A DNA stretch of 11,432 nucleotides from JANRKG01 sp033763635 (GCA_033763635.1 JANRKG010000194.1:1-11432); one strand, 5' to 3'; positions 1 to 6,862 are shown, counted from the first letter of the stretch. Made by a program: numbers and translations. The notes: a model not told the origin generated them from the letters alone.

Positions 1-133
1 ATTTTTCTGGGATGAGTTGCAGCATTTAATTCAGGAAGCTCAACTCAATGCCCATCTCGCTGAACCTTCTAGAGAAGCGAATGCTCTGGGGCAATTCATC
101 TATGGGCAGGTTCAAGTCCTCTCAGCCCGATAA
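1..133 (+). CDS. C-terminal fragment of an unidentified protein, possibly ParM/StbA-like actin homologue
   Basis: An open frame enters from the left edge (first full codon at 2) and ends at TAA 131-133, giving 43 residues that start FFWDELQHLI and end with QVQVLSAR. The tail contains EANALGQFIYG. This recalls the 'AN-x-x-G-x-x-x-x-G' segment near the C-terminus of bacterial actin-like ParM/StbA proteins, but the fragment is too short to be sure. The next gene starts 40 bp later on the same strand and looks like a ribbon-helix-helix plus coiled-coil protein. That is the expected parM-parR order, so the two are probably co-transcribed. The assignment rests on this context and a short motif only. 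It could equally be the end of another helical protein. Confidence 0.6.
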   Translation, partial: FFWDELQHLIQEAQLNAHLAEPSREANALGQFIYGQVQVLSAR

Positions 134-173
134 GTATCCTACTGTCTCACTCTATTGAATCGAGAAGATATCT

Positions 174-1217
174 ATGGCACCCACTGCAAAAAAAACAAGC
201 AGTAAAACTGTCACTTTTACTCAGGATGAGGCCGACCAGGCATTACTTGCCGCGATCGAGGAAGAATTGGCAGAGGAGCAATATGCCAGTTTTGGTGAAC
301 TCTGTAAGGAAGCTCTCCATGCCTTCTTTGCTGGCGAGGACGAAGAGAAGGGAAACCTGGAAGGAGGAAGTTATCCTGATTTAGAAACTCTCAAAGACCA
401 GTTGACCCGTTTAGAACAGCAAATTGGGCAGATTAGTGAGCGATCGGATCAAGGACTGAGTGATCTCCAACAACAAATGACAGGATTAGAGCGCACCTTT
501 TCTAAACAGGAACCGGATGATTTGGAAGGGCAACTCACTCGTGTGACGCAACGAATTACCCAACAGATCACCCAGTTACAGCGTCGATTTGATGACTTTG
601 AGCCAGGAGGAGATGGAGATTCCACGCAACTTCACCATCTCACTCAGCAACTCGCCTATCTCACTCAACAAATTGAACAGGTAGATGCCAGTACTAGCCA
701 AGTTTTAACCCAATTGCAGGAACAGATGGCAGGGGGCAGCACTTGCAAGGGTCGTCAAGATCAAGTGGATGAGGAATTCAGTCACTGGGAAAGCCAGATT
801 TTCTCACTCACTCAACAACTAGAACAACTGGAAGATCGCAGCCAGGAAATCCTTAACCAATTGCAGCAGCCATCGGGGGAGATGTCTGCCTCCGTGCAGC
901 AAACCTCTCCCTTCCTAGCACAGTTAGAAACCTTGTTTGCTCAGCTAACTGAGCAAGTGACGGAGATTGGCAGCAGAGGAGAAGAGCGCTTTACCCAGCT
1001 ACAGCAGCAGTTCGCTGAACTGGAGCGATCGGTTGTGAACACTCGCAATGCTGTTTCTGTAGGAGAGGGGCAAAGAAGAGGAGTAGAGTCTTTCGCTCAA
1101 GGAATCGCTTCGCTCCCTCTAATGAGCTTAGGAATCGAAGCGGAAGAGCTATCTCCCCTCCCTCCGGAAACAGATCCCTTATTGCGGCGATTGGGGCCGC
1201 TCCTGGATGGGTTTTAA
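174..1217 (+). CDS. Ribbon-helix-helix-like, long Gln-rich coiled-coil protein; possible ParR-type segregation adaptor
   Basis: This 347-residue cytoplasmic protein has no signal peptide or membrane segment. Residues 11-53 fit a ribbon-helix-helix DNA-binding fold: a strand (KTVTFTQ), a helix from about 18 to 37, a turn at ASFGE, and a second helix LCKEALHAFF. Residues 70-285 are a Gln- and Leu-rich coiled coil built from degenerate copies of a unit like LxQQIxQIxxRSxxxLxxLQQQ, near 73-103, 155-186, 209-231 and 247-285, separated by acidic, Gly- or Pro-rich breaks. The tail ends LRRLGPLLDGF, a short conserved-looking segment. The start ATG at 174 has a purine-rich GAGAAG about 6 bases upstream. 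By analogy with ParR, the N-terminus would bind centromere repeats and the C-terminus would bind an actin-like partner. Plasmid ParR is only about 120 residues, so this protein is unusually long. The family is not firmly recognised. The stop overlaps the stop of the convergent gene by 4 bp. Confidence 0.85.
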   Translation: MAPTAKKTSSKTVTFTQDEADQALLAAIEEELAEEQYASFGELCKEALHAFFAGEDEEKGNLEGGSYPDLETLKDQLTRLEQQIGQISERSDQGLSDLQQQMTGLERTFSKQEPDDLEGQLTRVTQRITQQITQLQRRFDDFEPGGDGDSTQLHHLTQQLAYLTQQIEQVDASTSQVLTQLQEQMAGGSTCKGRQDQVDEEFSHWESQIFSLTQQLEQLEDRSQEILNQLQQPSGEMSASVQQTSPFLAQLETLFAQLTEQVTEIGSRGEERFTQLQQQFAELERSVVNTRNAVSVGEGQRRGVESFAQGIASLPLMSLGIEAEELSPLPPETDPLLRRLGPLLDGF

Positions 1218-1459
1218 AGTTTTTCAATCTGTTCCTGGGCGACAGGACCATAGGGGACACAAAATCCTGTTTCTTGTGTCCAGTCTCCCAGGAGTAGGTA
1301 AGATTTTTCCTTCGTGACTTCAATGACCTGGGCCGTTCTTCCTCGAAGCCAACTCTGAATAAAACGAACCTGATCCCCTACTTTAATCTCTCCCTTAAAG
1401 TCTCGGTTCAATGATTTATTCGATGGTTTTTCGAATGGCTGTATTGTGTTTGTCGTCAT
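1214..1459 (-). CDS. Small SH3/KOW-like barrel protein, function unknown
   Basis: The preferred reading is 81 residues starting at the ATG whose first base is 1459. It is preceded by AGGGTGG with 7-base spacing. An in-frame ATG 12 codons further upstream (1495) has no visible Shine-Dalgarno sequence. The first ~22 residues are polar and probably disordered. Residues 24-60 (IKVGDQVRFIQSWLRGRTAQ, then VIEVTKEKSYLLLGDW) look like the strand-turn-strand pattern of KOW/SH3-like barrels: 'VGDxVRF', then a Gly-Arg turn, then a hydrophobic strand. Such domains often bind RNA or protein, but nothing here says which. There is no signal peptide. The gene lies convergent to the coiled-coil gene and shares its TTAA stop region. 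It may be transcribed alone or with the exported-protein gene 200 bp upstream. Confidence 0.7.
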   Translation of the reverse strand: MTTNTIQPFEKPSNKSLNRDFKGEIKVGDQVRFIQSWLRGRTAQVIEVTKEKSYLLLGDWTQETGFCVPYGPVAQEQIEKL

Positions 1460-1466
1460 TGACGTT

Positions 1467-1473
1467 CCACCCT
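1467..1473 (-). promoter_or_regulatory. Shine-Dalgarno site deciding the start of the small SH3/KOW-like gene
   Basis: On the minus strand this reads AGGGTGG, 7 bases before the ATG at 1459-1457. It favours the 81-residue form over the 93-residue form that starts at 1495, which has no comparable site. Confidence 0.5.
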
Positions 1474-1612
1474 GTTTCTCTGTGATTTCTCGCATGACAC
1501 TAATACAACATGTAAGCTAGTGCTTCCTGTCTTTTTGATATAGCAGTTTTTTAAGTGAGTAAACCACGCTTGACAAAACTAGCTGACTCTGAGTTGATAA
1601 CTTGCTACTTTC

Positions 1613-1642
1613 AGTAGATGCGATTTTAGCAGATGCGATTGT
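1613..1642. repeat. Two tandem 15-bp units in an intergenic gap
   Basis: AGTAGATGCGATTTT is followed immediately by AGCAGATGCGATTGT, with 13 of 15 bases identical. The repeat lies just downstream of the stop of the minus-strand exported-protein gene and far upstream of the next minus-strand gene. There is no evidence of function. It may be simple slippage or a remnant of a larger iteron-like array. Confidence 0.5.
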
Positions 1643-1659
1643 AGTTTTGCTTGAGCCTT

Positions 1660-2142
1660 TCAGGGCCTTTTGCCGCTGATCCGGATGATGTAGGGGTGAT
1701 AGCGTGTCCGACCATGAGATCCAATCCAGACTTGATAGGTGCCTGCTAGCCACTGCCCAGCAATGCCAGGGTTTTTGCCCTTGTAATCGTCATTGCACCA
1801 ACTTCCTCCAGGCCCCCGAATAATCAGGGTTGTATCTTCTGGACTTTGAATTTGCAAGCTCAAATAGTCGAAGAAGTCAGTTAACACTAATGTATGGTTC
1901 GGCTTCTCATTGACAAAGCCTTCGCAAAGACCATTCGTTGTTTCCCGTCGTTCTGCCACCTCAGAAGCTGGGACGGTTCCTCCGCTTAACCCCCGCAACT
2001 CCACTGGGTCGGGAGAAAAGCGAGAACCGATCGTCACTGTGACACTTTCAGAAACGGATGGCGGCTGTTGTGCCTGTACCAGACTGCCAATGACACACCC
2101 TCCCAGGGCAATGACCAGCATTCTTAAGGGTATTTTACCCAT
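1660..2142 (-). CDS. Exported protein of unknown function with a C-terminal beta-rich (PPC-like) domain
   Basis: This 160-residue protein has an N-terminal export signal: Lys/Arg near the start, then a hydrophobic core at residues 8-22 (MLVIALGGCVIGSLV). Two processing sites are possible. One is signal peptidase I after VQA (residue 24). The other is a lipobox LGGC with Cys16 as the lipidated residue. The mature protein is polar up to about residue 75. It then has a beta-rich part (VLTDFFDYLSLQI, TTLIIRGPGGSWCND, GTYQVWIG, YIIRIS) resembling small secreted beta-sandwich or PPC-like domains common in cyanobacteria. Cys73 and Cys116 could form a disulfide in the periplasm. The start ATG is preceded by AGGAGACAGAGAAG. 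The gene sits alone between two gaps. No enzyme motif is visible, and a role in the periplasm or cell surface is inferred only from the signal. Confidence 0.8.
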   Translation of the reverse strand: MGKIPLRMLVIALGGCVIGSLVQAQQPPSVSESVTVTIGSRFSPDPVELRGLSGGTVPASEVAERRETTNGLCEGFVNEKPNHTLVLTDFFDYLSLQIQSPEDTTLIIRGPGGSWCNDDYKGKNPGIAGQWLAGTYQVWIGSHGRTRYHPYIIRISGKRP

Positions 2143-2210
2143 CTTCTCTGTCTCCTGTCGAAGGGGTCTCTCATTCCAAAAATGCCTGAAGGGGGCGTGT
2201 AACCCACTTA

Positions 2211-2225
2211 GCCATTCTGAATGGC
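2211..2225. repeat. Short perfect palindrome, possible operator
   Basis: GCCATTC-T-GAATGGC is a perfect inverted repeat with 7-base arms and a single central base. It lies about 70 bp upstream of the start of the exported-protein gene, where a dimeric regulator could bind. I see no second copy in the window and no convincing promoter hexamers around it, so the regulatory role is a guess. Confidence 0.35.
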
Positions 2226-2315
2226 ATGCTACAGTTTGCTAGACGATGCCAGAGATAGGAGAGTTCCCTGGCCGCCCATCTCCCTATTTCGGTGAAAAGC
2301 TCTTTAAAGCTAATA

Positions 2316-2364
2316 CAAGAACCCCCGGTTTTCACTGAATTGTAGAAAAAACCGGGGACCCTTG
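2316..2364 (-). terminator. Hairpin downstream of the DUF2267 gene, probable terminator
   Basis: A perfect 10-bp stem, CCCCGGTTTT (2323-2332) with AAAACCGGGG (2348-2357), has a 15-base loop. It is extended by CAAG/CTTG (2316-2319 with 2361-2364) beyond a 3-by-3 internal loop. It begins 26 bases after the stop codon of the minus-strand DUF2267 gene. The following minus-strand tract (TTCTTGTATTAG) is only moderately T-rich, so termination may be partial, or the hairpin may protect the 3' end. Confidence 0.55.
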
Positions 2365-2390
2365 TGAAGGGAAAGTGAAGGGAAAATTAT

Positions 2391-3245
2391 TTACGCTGCA
2401 TCCCAAAGCTGGCGTACGGTACCTGGTAAGAATTCGGCAACTTCCTGAATGCGATCCTGGGACAGTTCATCTTTCGTTGCGGAAAAAACTGCCTGAACCA
2501 CAGTTTCTGGTGAAACGCTTGTTTCTAATCCTGCTTCCTGGCGCACTCTAAACAGGAACGTTTCATCTCGAATAATCAGGGGCGGACGTGCCCGACTCAG
2601 GAAGCGGACTAAAGGATTCGTATCCTTCCACAGGTCTGCAACTTCATTCTGCAATGCTTTTTCGTCCGTAGGCAGCATTTCGTCATGAAGTTCTTCCGTG
2701 ACATGATCCACTGCTTCGTTGGTCATCATATCTCTCATGGTTCGGAACACAACTTCTGTGATGTCCCGTGCATCATACAGATCGCCCAGTCCGGCCTTAA
2801 TCTTCACTTTTTCCAGGAAGGGGGTGTGTTCGTCGGCGATCGGGACCGTAGGGCCTTTCTGCATCGACTTGGGTGGAGTCGCTTCCATCTCCTCCAGCAT
2901 CTTGCGCCCCTTCTCTGTGAGTTCTGCTTTCTTAAATTGAATCAGGTGGGGCAGAGGACCATCAGAAGCACCAAAGCTGTTGGCAATTCGAAGATCAAAT
3001 TCTTTGGGATTCACTGCATCAGGTACATCTTCCTGGTTGGCGTAAGCGTTCCCCGAAAACTCAGCATTAATGTATTGTTTTTGGTTTAAATAATCCAGGT
3101 GGCCCAAAAATGATGCGGGCGTGAGGTCAATGCCTACAAAGTCCGTTTCACTGAATTGCACTTCATCGGGTCCAGGCACTCGATCGCATTCATTAATTTT
3201 TTTCAGCATGATGTAGACAACATCATCTCTTATGTCAATTGTCAT
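2391..3245 (-). CDS. DUF2267 protein with two repeats and an N-terminal winged-helix-like domain
   Basis: This 284-residue soluble protein has three parts. Residues 1-120 look like a winged-helix domain: helix DDVVYIMLKKINE, a second helix LTPASFLGHLDYLNQKQYI, a beta region, and AELTEKGRKMLEEM at the end, the 'LTxKG' signature of many winged helices. Residues 121-142 are a Pro-rich linker. Residues 143-206 and 230-284 are two related helical repeats: FLEKVKIKAGL...DITEVVFRTMRDMM...ADLW and FLFRVRQEAGL...ETVVQAVFSATKDELS...RQLW. These match the DUF2267 pattern, an uncharacterised bacterial family of helical proteins often found in stress-related loci and in cyanobacteria. The start has GAGG 9 bases upstream. 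The gene follows gyrB on the same strand but is separated from it by a strong terminator, so it should have its own promoter. Function is unknown. A DNA-binding or protein-binding adaptor is possible. Confidence 0.85.
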   Translation of the reverse strand: MTIDIRDDVVYIMLKKINECDRVPGPDEVQFSETDFVGIDLTPASFLGHLDYLNQKQYINAEFSGNAYANQEDVPDAVNPKEFDLRIANSFGASDGPLPHLIQFKKAELTEKGRKMLEEMEATPPKSMQKGPTVPIADEHTPFLEKVKIKAGLGDLYDARDITEVVFRTMRDMMTNEAVDHVTEELHDEMLPTDEKALQNEVADLWKDTNPLVRFLSRARPPLIIRDETFLFRVRQEAGLETSVSPETVVQAVFSATKDELSQDRIQEVAEFLPGTVRQLWDAA

Positions 3246-3376
3246 AATAATTTCCTCAAGCTTTTATGAGGACTGCAAGTTGACATCAGAACCCTTCCAG
3301 CACCTTGTAGCCTGGAGAGACCTTATTTCTCTGAAGCAAATTTGCAATCGCTGATACAAAACTTAGGAAAAATAAA

Positions 3377-3416
3377 AAGGTTCTACATCTGTCAGTGGAG
3401 GCATTTGTAGAACCTT
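3377..3416 (-). terminator. Rho-independent terminator of gyrB
   Basis: An 11-bp perfect stem, AAGGTTCTACA (3377-3387) with TGTAGAACCTT (3406-3416), has an 18-base loop. Read on the minus strand the stem is followed by TTTTTATTTTT, the uridine tract of an intrinsic terminator. It begins 24 bases after the gyrB stop codon and isolates gyrB from the DUF2267 gene. Confidence 0.85.
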
Positions 3417-3440
3417 CAAAAAATTGTTGTTGGGAATGAC

Positions 3441-5378
3441 CTAAATATCGAGATCGATCAGGTTTAGTTTAGAACCATAGGTTTCAATGAATTCCCGTCG
3501 GGGTGCAACTCGATCGCCCATGAGCACTGTAAAGACGCGATCGGCCTCTGCGGCATCTTCAATTTCCACCTGCTTAAAGGTGCGGGTTTCAGGATTCATC
3601 GTGGTATCCCACAACTGTTGGGGCATCATTTCCCCTAACCCTTTAAACCGCTGAATCTCGTACTTGGCATTCTCTGGAAAGCTTGCAAGAATCGAGTCTC
3701 GCTCCCGTTGGTTGTAGCAGTAGTAGTGATTGCGGCCCCGTTCAATTTTATAGAGGGGTGGACAGGCAATATAAATGAAACCCTGTTCGACGAGTGCCCG
3801 TTGATAGCGGTAAAAGAAGGTAAGGAGGAGGGTGCGAATGTGCGCTCCGTCTACGTCTGCATCTGTCATGACGACAATTCGGTGATAGCGCAACTGAGAT
3901 GAATCAAATTCCTCACCCTTAATCCCCAATCCCAACGCGGTAATCAGGGCTTGAATTTCCGTGTTTTTGTAGATCTTGGCATCGTCAGTCTTTTCGATGT
4001 TCAGGATTTTGCCGCGCAGGGGCAGAATCGCTTGAAACCGACGATCGCGACCTTGTTTTGCACTCCCGCCTGCACTATCGCCTTCTACGATAAAGATTTC
4101 TGACTCTCGCGGATCACGAGAGCTACAGTCGGCTAATTTTCCAGGCAGAGTCGAAGATTCCAGGACCGACTTACGGCGAACCAGTTCACGGGCACGGCGG
4201 GCAGCTTCAGCGGCATTGAAGGCTTGAATGGCTTTCTCCAGGATGGAATCAGCGATCCCCGGCCGGAACTCCAGATACTCCGTCAGCGCTTCACCCACCA
4301 GAGAATCGACAATTCCCCGAACTTCCGTATTGCCAAGCTTGGTTTTGGTTTGACCCTCAAACTCTGGATTCGGAACCTTCGCCGAAATGACGCTAGTTAA
4401 CCCTTCCCGGATATTTTCCCCTGCCAGGTTTGCATCATTTTCCTTGAGTTTGTTGCGTTTTCGGGCGATTGAGTTCAAGGTACGGGTCAGAACTGTTTTC
4501 AACCCTTCCAGGTGAGTTCCCCCATCTACAGTACGAATATTGTTCGCAAACCCCAGCATGCTATCTGAATAGGCATCAACGCACCACTGAAGCGCGACCT
4601 CCACCTGGACCCCGTTGCGTTCCCCCTGGACATAGATGATTTCCTCGTGGAGCGGTTGTTTATCGCGATTCATGTATTCGATGTATTCGCGAATGCCCCC
4701 TTCATAGTGATAGGTTTCGATGCGAGGTTCATCACTTTTCAGGAGTTCCAGACGGCGATCGATAAAAGTGATATTGACCCCCGCATTCAGGTAAGCCAAC
4801 TCCCGTAACCGACCCGAAAGGGTTGTGTAGTCGAATTCTATGCCTGTCGTAAAGATTTGGGTATCGGGTTTAAAGGTGACTGAGGTACCCCGTTGATCCT
4901 TCGCACCCGCTTCAGAGATCAGGTCTGTCACAGGCACACCCCGTTCAAACCGCTGCCGATGAACCTTCCCTTCCCGCCAGACCGTCACCGTCACCCACTC
5001 CGAGAGAGCATTCACAACCGAAATCCCGACCCCGTGCAACCCACCGGAAACCTTATAGCCGCCATCTCCAAATTTGCCGCCCGCATGTAAGATGGTCATG
5101 ACCGTCTCAACACCGGACTTTCCAGTGCGAGGGTGAACGCCTGTCGGAATCCCGCGTCCATCGTCCGTAACCTGGACTGAACCATCGGGATGGAGTTCTA
5201 CCAAAATTTGAGTACAATACCCAGCCAGGGCTTCATCTACCGAATTGTCAACGACCTCATAAACTAGATGGTGCAACCCTCGTGGCCCGGTGCTCCCAAT
5301 ATACATTCCAGGGCGCATGCGAACCGCTTCCAGGCCCTCAAGAACTCTAATCTGTTCAGTTCCGTACTCATTCGTCAT
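3441..5378 (-). CDS. gyrB: DNA gyrase subunit B
   Basis: GyrB is the ATPase subunit of the A2B2 type II topoisomerase that introduces negative supercoils into DNA. All key elements are present in 645 residues. The GHKL ATPase domain has catalytic Glu41, Mg-binding Asn45 (EVVDNSVDEALAG), Asp72 in DDGRGIP, and the ATP lid GGLHGVG (112-118). The transducer carries the QTK loop (343-345). The TOPRIM domain has IVEGDSAGG (Glu432) and TDADVDGAHIR (Asp506, Asp508). The tail domain has QRFKGLGEM. The protein ends SKLNLIDLDI. The length matches the short GyrB type and lacks the ~165-residue insertion of the E. coli protein (804 residues). Arg135, in WREGK, corresponds to the site often mutated in novobiocin resistance and is intact. 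The start ATG has AGGAG with 7-base spacing (5386-5390). Conserved residues make ParE unlikely but cannot fully exclude it; gyrB is the standard call. Confidence 0.97.
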   Translation of the reverse strand: MTNEYGTEQIRVLEGLEAVRMRPGMYIGSTGPRGLHHLVYEVVDNSVDEALAGYCTQILVELHPDGSVQVTDDGRGIPTGVHPRTGKSGVETVMTILHAGGKFGDGGYKVSGGLHGVGISVVNALSEWVTVTVWREGKVHRQRFERGVPVTDLISEAGAKDQRGTSVTFKPDTQIFTTGIEFDYTTLSGRLRELAYLNAGVNITFIDRRLELLKSDEPRIETYHYEGGIREYIEYMNRDKQPLHEEIIYVQGERNGVQVEVALQWCVDAYSDSMLGFANNIRTVDGGTHLEGLKTVLTRTLNSIARKRNKLKENDANLAGENIREGLTSVISAKVPNPEFEGQTKTKLGNTEVRGIVDSLVGEALTEYLEFRPGIADSILEKAIQAFNAAEAARRARELVRRKSVLESSTLPGKLADCSSRDPRESEIFIVEGDSAGGSAKQGRDRRFQAILPLRGKILNIEKTDDAKIYKNTEIQALITALGLGIKGEEFDSSQLRYHRIVVMTDADVDGAHIRTLLLTFFYRYQRALVEQGFIYIACPPLYKIERGRNHYYCYNQRERDSILASFPENAKYEIQRFKGLGEMMPQQLWDTTMNPETRTFKQVEIEDAAEADRVFTVLMGDRVAPRREFIETYGSKLNLIDLDI

Positions 5379-5697
5379 TCTGAAGCTCCTGTACCCAATT
5401 CCTAAGCTCTTTGAGCCTGTTTTCCGGCAACTTAAGATGGAATATCAAAATATATCAAAATTCTAGCATAAAAGGCTTCCAAGCCGTTTGAGAGCCATTC
5501 TACGCTCTATTTTTAAATGGGGTCCATCTTTTAATTGTAGAATGTTTGTACTGAGTTTACTTAGGGCATTATTTGGAGAATTCTTTGCAGCCTTGTAAAG
5601 CCCGGCTGTTTGCTCGCTATTTCTAGATGGCAGGTTGCTTGAGGAACGATGGGATCTTCCGAATCCTCTCCCCAATTCCGGCCCCGGCCGATGCCTT
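5379..5697. other. Intergenic region upstream of gyrB with no convincing gene
   Basis: This 319-bp stretch must hold the gyrB promoter on the minus strand. It is AT-rich near 5441-5470, where TTTTGATAT occurs twice on the minus strand, but I could not place a -35/-10 pair with confidence. A small hairpin, GGCTT-CC-AAGCC, lies at 5474-5485. A minus-strand open frame of 84 codons (5463-5717) lacks any domain-like sequence and begins inside the adjacent mobile-like repeat, so I do not call it a gene. Confidence 0.5.
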
Positions 5698-5812
5698 AGG
5701 AGATTTCTGAAAAACAATATACCCGCTGGTTTCGGCTGCGCTCAACCAGCACTCGTGCCCTGAGCGCAGCCGAAGAGTAACCAACAGGTAAACTCTTTCC
5801 TGGAAATCTCCT
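5698..5812. mobile_element. MITE-like 115-bp palindromic element, copy 1
   Basis: The element is bounded by perfect 10-bp terminal inverted repeats, AGGAGATTTC and GAAATCTCCT. Its centre is a perfect 14-bp stem, TTCGGCTGCGCTCA (5731-5744) with TGAGCGCAGCCGAA (5761-5774), around a 16-base loop. Between these, TACCCGCTGGTT on the left can pair imperfectly with the AACCAACAGGTA side on the right, so nearly the whole unit can fold into one hairpin. A competing small hairpin, GCTGGT/ACCAGC, overlaps the stem. There is no coding capacity. A second copy at 10974-11088 has the same length and about 90% identity. It is flanked by TTA on both sides if the element is taken to begin at GGAG, a possible 3-bp target duplication. 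It is probably a non-autonomous element mobilised in trans, or a REP-like repeat. Confidence 0.8.
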
Positions 5813-5890
5813 TAAAGAGTAGGCATCGGGTAACATACCGTTTCTGGCTTTATTTCTTGTCTTCACTCCCTTCCTTACATTTAATTGAGC

Positions 5891-6823
5891 ATGAAACCGG
5901 GATTGATTGTGATTTGCGGTCCGACGGCGACGGGAAAGTCAGGTCTGGCGATCGATCTGGCGAAAGCACTGGGGACGGTGATCCTGAGTGCTGATTCCCG
6001 AGCTTGCTACCGAACGTTTGATATTGGTACCGCAAAACCGACCCTGGCAGACCGTCAACAGGTGCCCCACTATTTGATAGATATCTGTGAACCGACCGCT
6101 CATTTTACAGTTGCAGAGTACCAGGAGCAAGCCCAGAGATTGATCAAGCGATTCCACTTCGCTGATCCCACTTTGCCAATCTGTCAGGCTCCACCGCTGT
6201 TGGTAGGGGGGACTGGACTCTATATTAAGGCGATCGTGCGAGGGTTAAAAATTCCCCGTGTGCCGCCCTGTGCCGCCCTCCGCTCCCAGTTAGCTTCGTT
6301 GGGACAGTCCCAACTTTACCAATTTCTACAACAGGTTGATCCCCTCTCGGCCCAACGAATACAACCGAAGGATCAGGTGCGGACGCTTCGAGCCTTGGAA
6401 GTTTACTATACGACGGGTGTTCCTTTATCCCAGCAACAGGGCGAAGCTCCCCCAACTTATCCGATTCTGCAACTGGGGATCGACTGTAAAACACCGGATG
6501 CCCTGGAGCGTCGAATTGCCAAACGCACCGAGGCGATGCTGGCTCAGGGATTTGTGGCAGAAGTCAAGGGCATTGTGAACACCTATGGTTGGGATCTGCC
6601 CTTATTAGAAACGTTAGGCTACCAGGAGATGAAGAGCCATTTGCAGCAGTTGATTTCCCTATCGGGAGCAGAGGCTCAGATCATTCTGCATACTCGCCAA
6701 TTTGCAAAACGGCAGCGCACTTGGTTTCGGGCCGATCGCACCATTCGCTGGTTTGATGCGGACGATCCCCACTTACGATCGCAAGTCTGGCAGTGTGTAC
6801 AGGAGTTTCTCCAAGGACTGTAA
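5891..6823 (+). CDS. miaA: tRNA dimethylallyltransferase
   Basis: MiaA transfers a dimethylallyl group from DMAPP to N6 of adenosine 37 in tRNAs that read codons starting with U, the first step to (m)s2i6A. Over 310 residues (E. coli 316) I see the P-loop GPTATGKS (10-17), SADSRACYR (33-41, catalytic Asp35), IGTAKPT, HYLIDICEP, the LVGGTGLYIKA segment (104-114), QVRTLRALEVYYTTG, and FAKRQRTWFR near the end. The usual DSxQVYR motif reads DSRACYR here, with Ala at the normal Gln position and Cys for Val. I chose ATG 5891. A TTG two codons upstream (5885) is an alternative, and neither has a clear Shine-Dalgarno sequence. The gene is divergent from gyrB, and the repeat element lies in its upstream region. 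glcD follows after 39 bp, so they may be co-transcribed. Confidence 0.95.
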   Translation: MKPGLIVICGPTATGKSGLAIDLAKALGTVILSADSRACYRTFDIGTAKPTLADRQQVPHYLIDICEPTAHFTVAEYQEQAQRLIKRFHFADPTLPICQAPPLLVGGTGLYIKAIVRGLKIPRVPPCAALRSQLASLGQSQLYQFLQQVDPLSAQRIQPKDQVRTLRALEVYYTTGVPLSQQQGEAPPTYPILQLGIDCKTPDALERRIAKRTEAMLAQGFVAEVKGIVNTYGWDLPLLETLGYQEMKSHLQQLISLSGAEAQIILHTRQFAKRQRTWFRADRTIRWFDADDPHLRSQVWQCVQEFLQGL

Positions 6824-6862
6824 GATCAGAAAGACTCAGAAGAAACGATCGATACATAACCT

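Noticed and set aside
991..1323. Minus-strand open frame of 110 codons across the coiled-coil and SH3/KOW-like genes
   Set aside because: It overlaps two better supported genes in other frames and shows no domain pattern.
1570..1599. TTGACA followed after 18 bases by TTGATA on the plus strand, a promoter-like pair
   Set aside because: The -10 match is poor and no plus-strand gene follows for several kilobases.
1613..1642. Start of a CRISPR array or iteron centromere
   Set aside because: Only two adjacent 15-bp units with no spacers. Too few for CRISPR or a parC-like site.
1517..1753. Minus-strand open frame of 78 codons
   Set aside because: It overlaps the 3' end of the exported-protein gene in another frame, is Ser/Lys-rich low-complexity, and covers the 15-bp tandem repeat and AT-rich gap.
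1910..2242. Plus-strand open frame of 110 codons
   Set aside because: It is antisense to the exported-protein gene, whose signal peptide and beta pattern are convincing. The plus-strand translation has no recognisable features.
5463..5717. Minus-strand open frame of 84 codons between gyrB and miaA
   Set aside because: Its first codons lie inside the repeat element, there is no Shine-Dalgarno sequence, and the protein has no domain-like pattern. It is probably chance.
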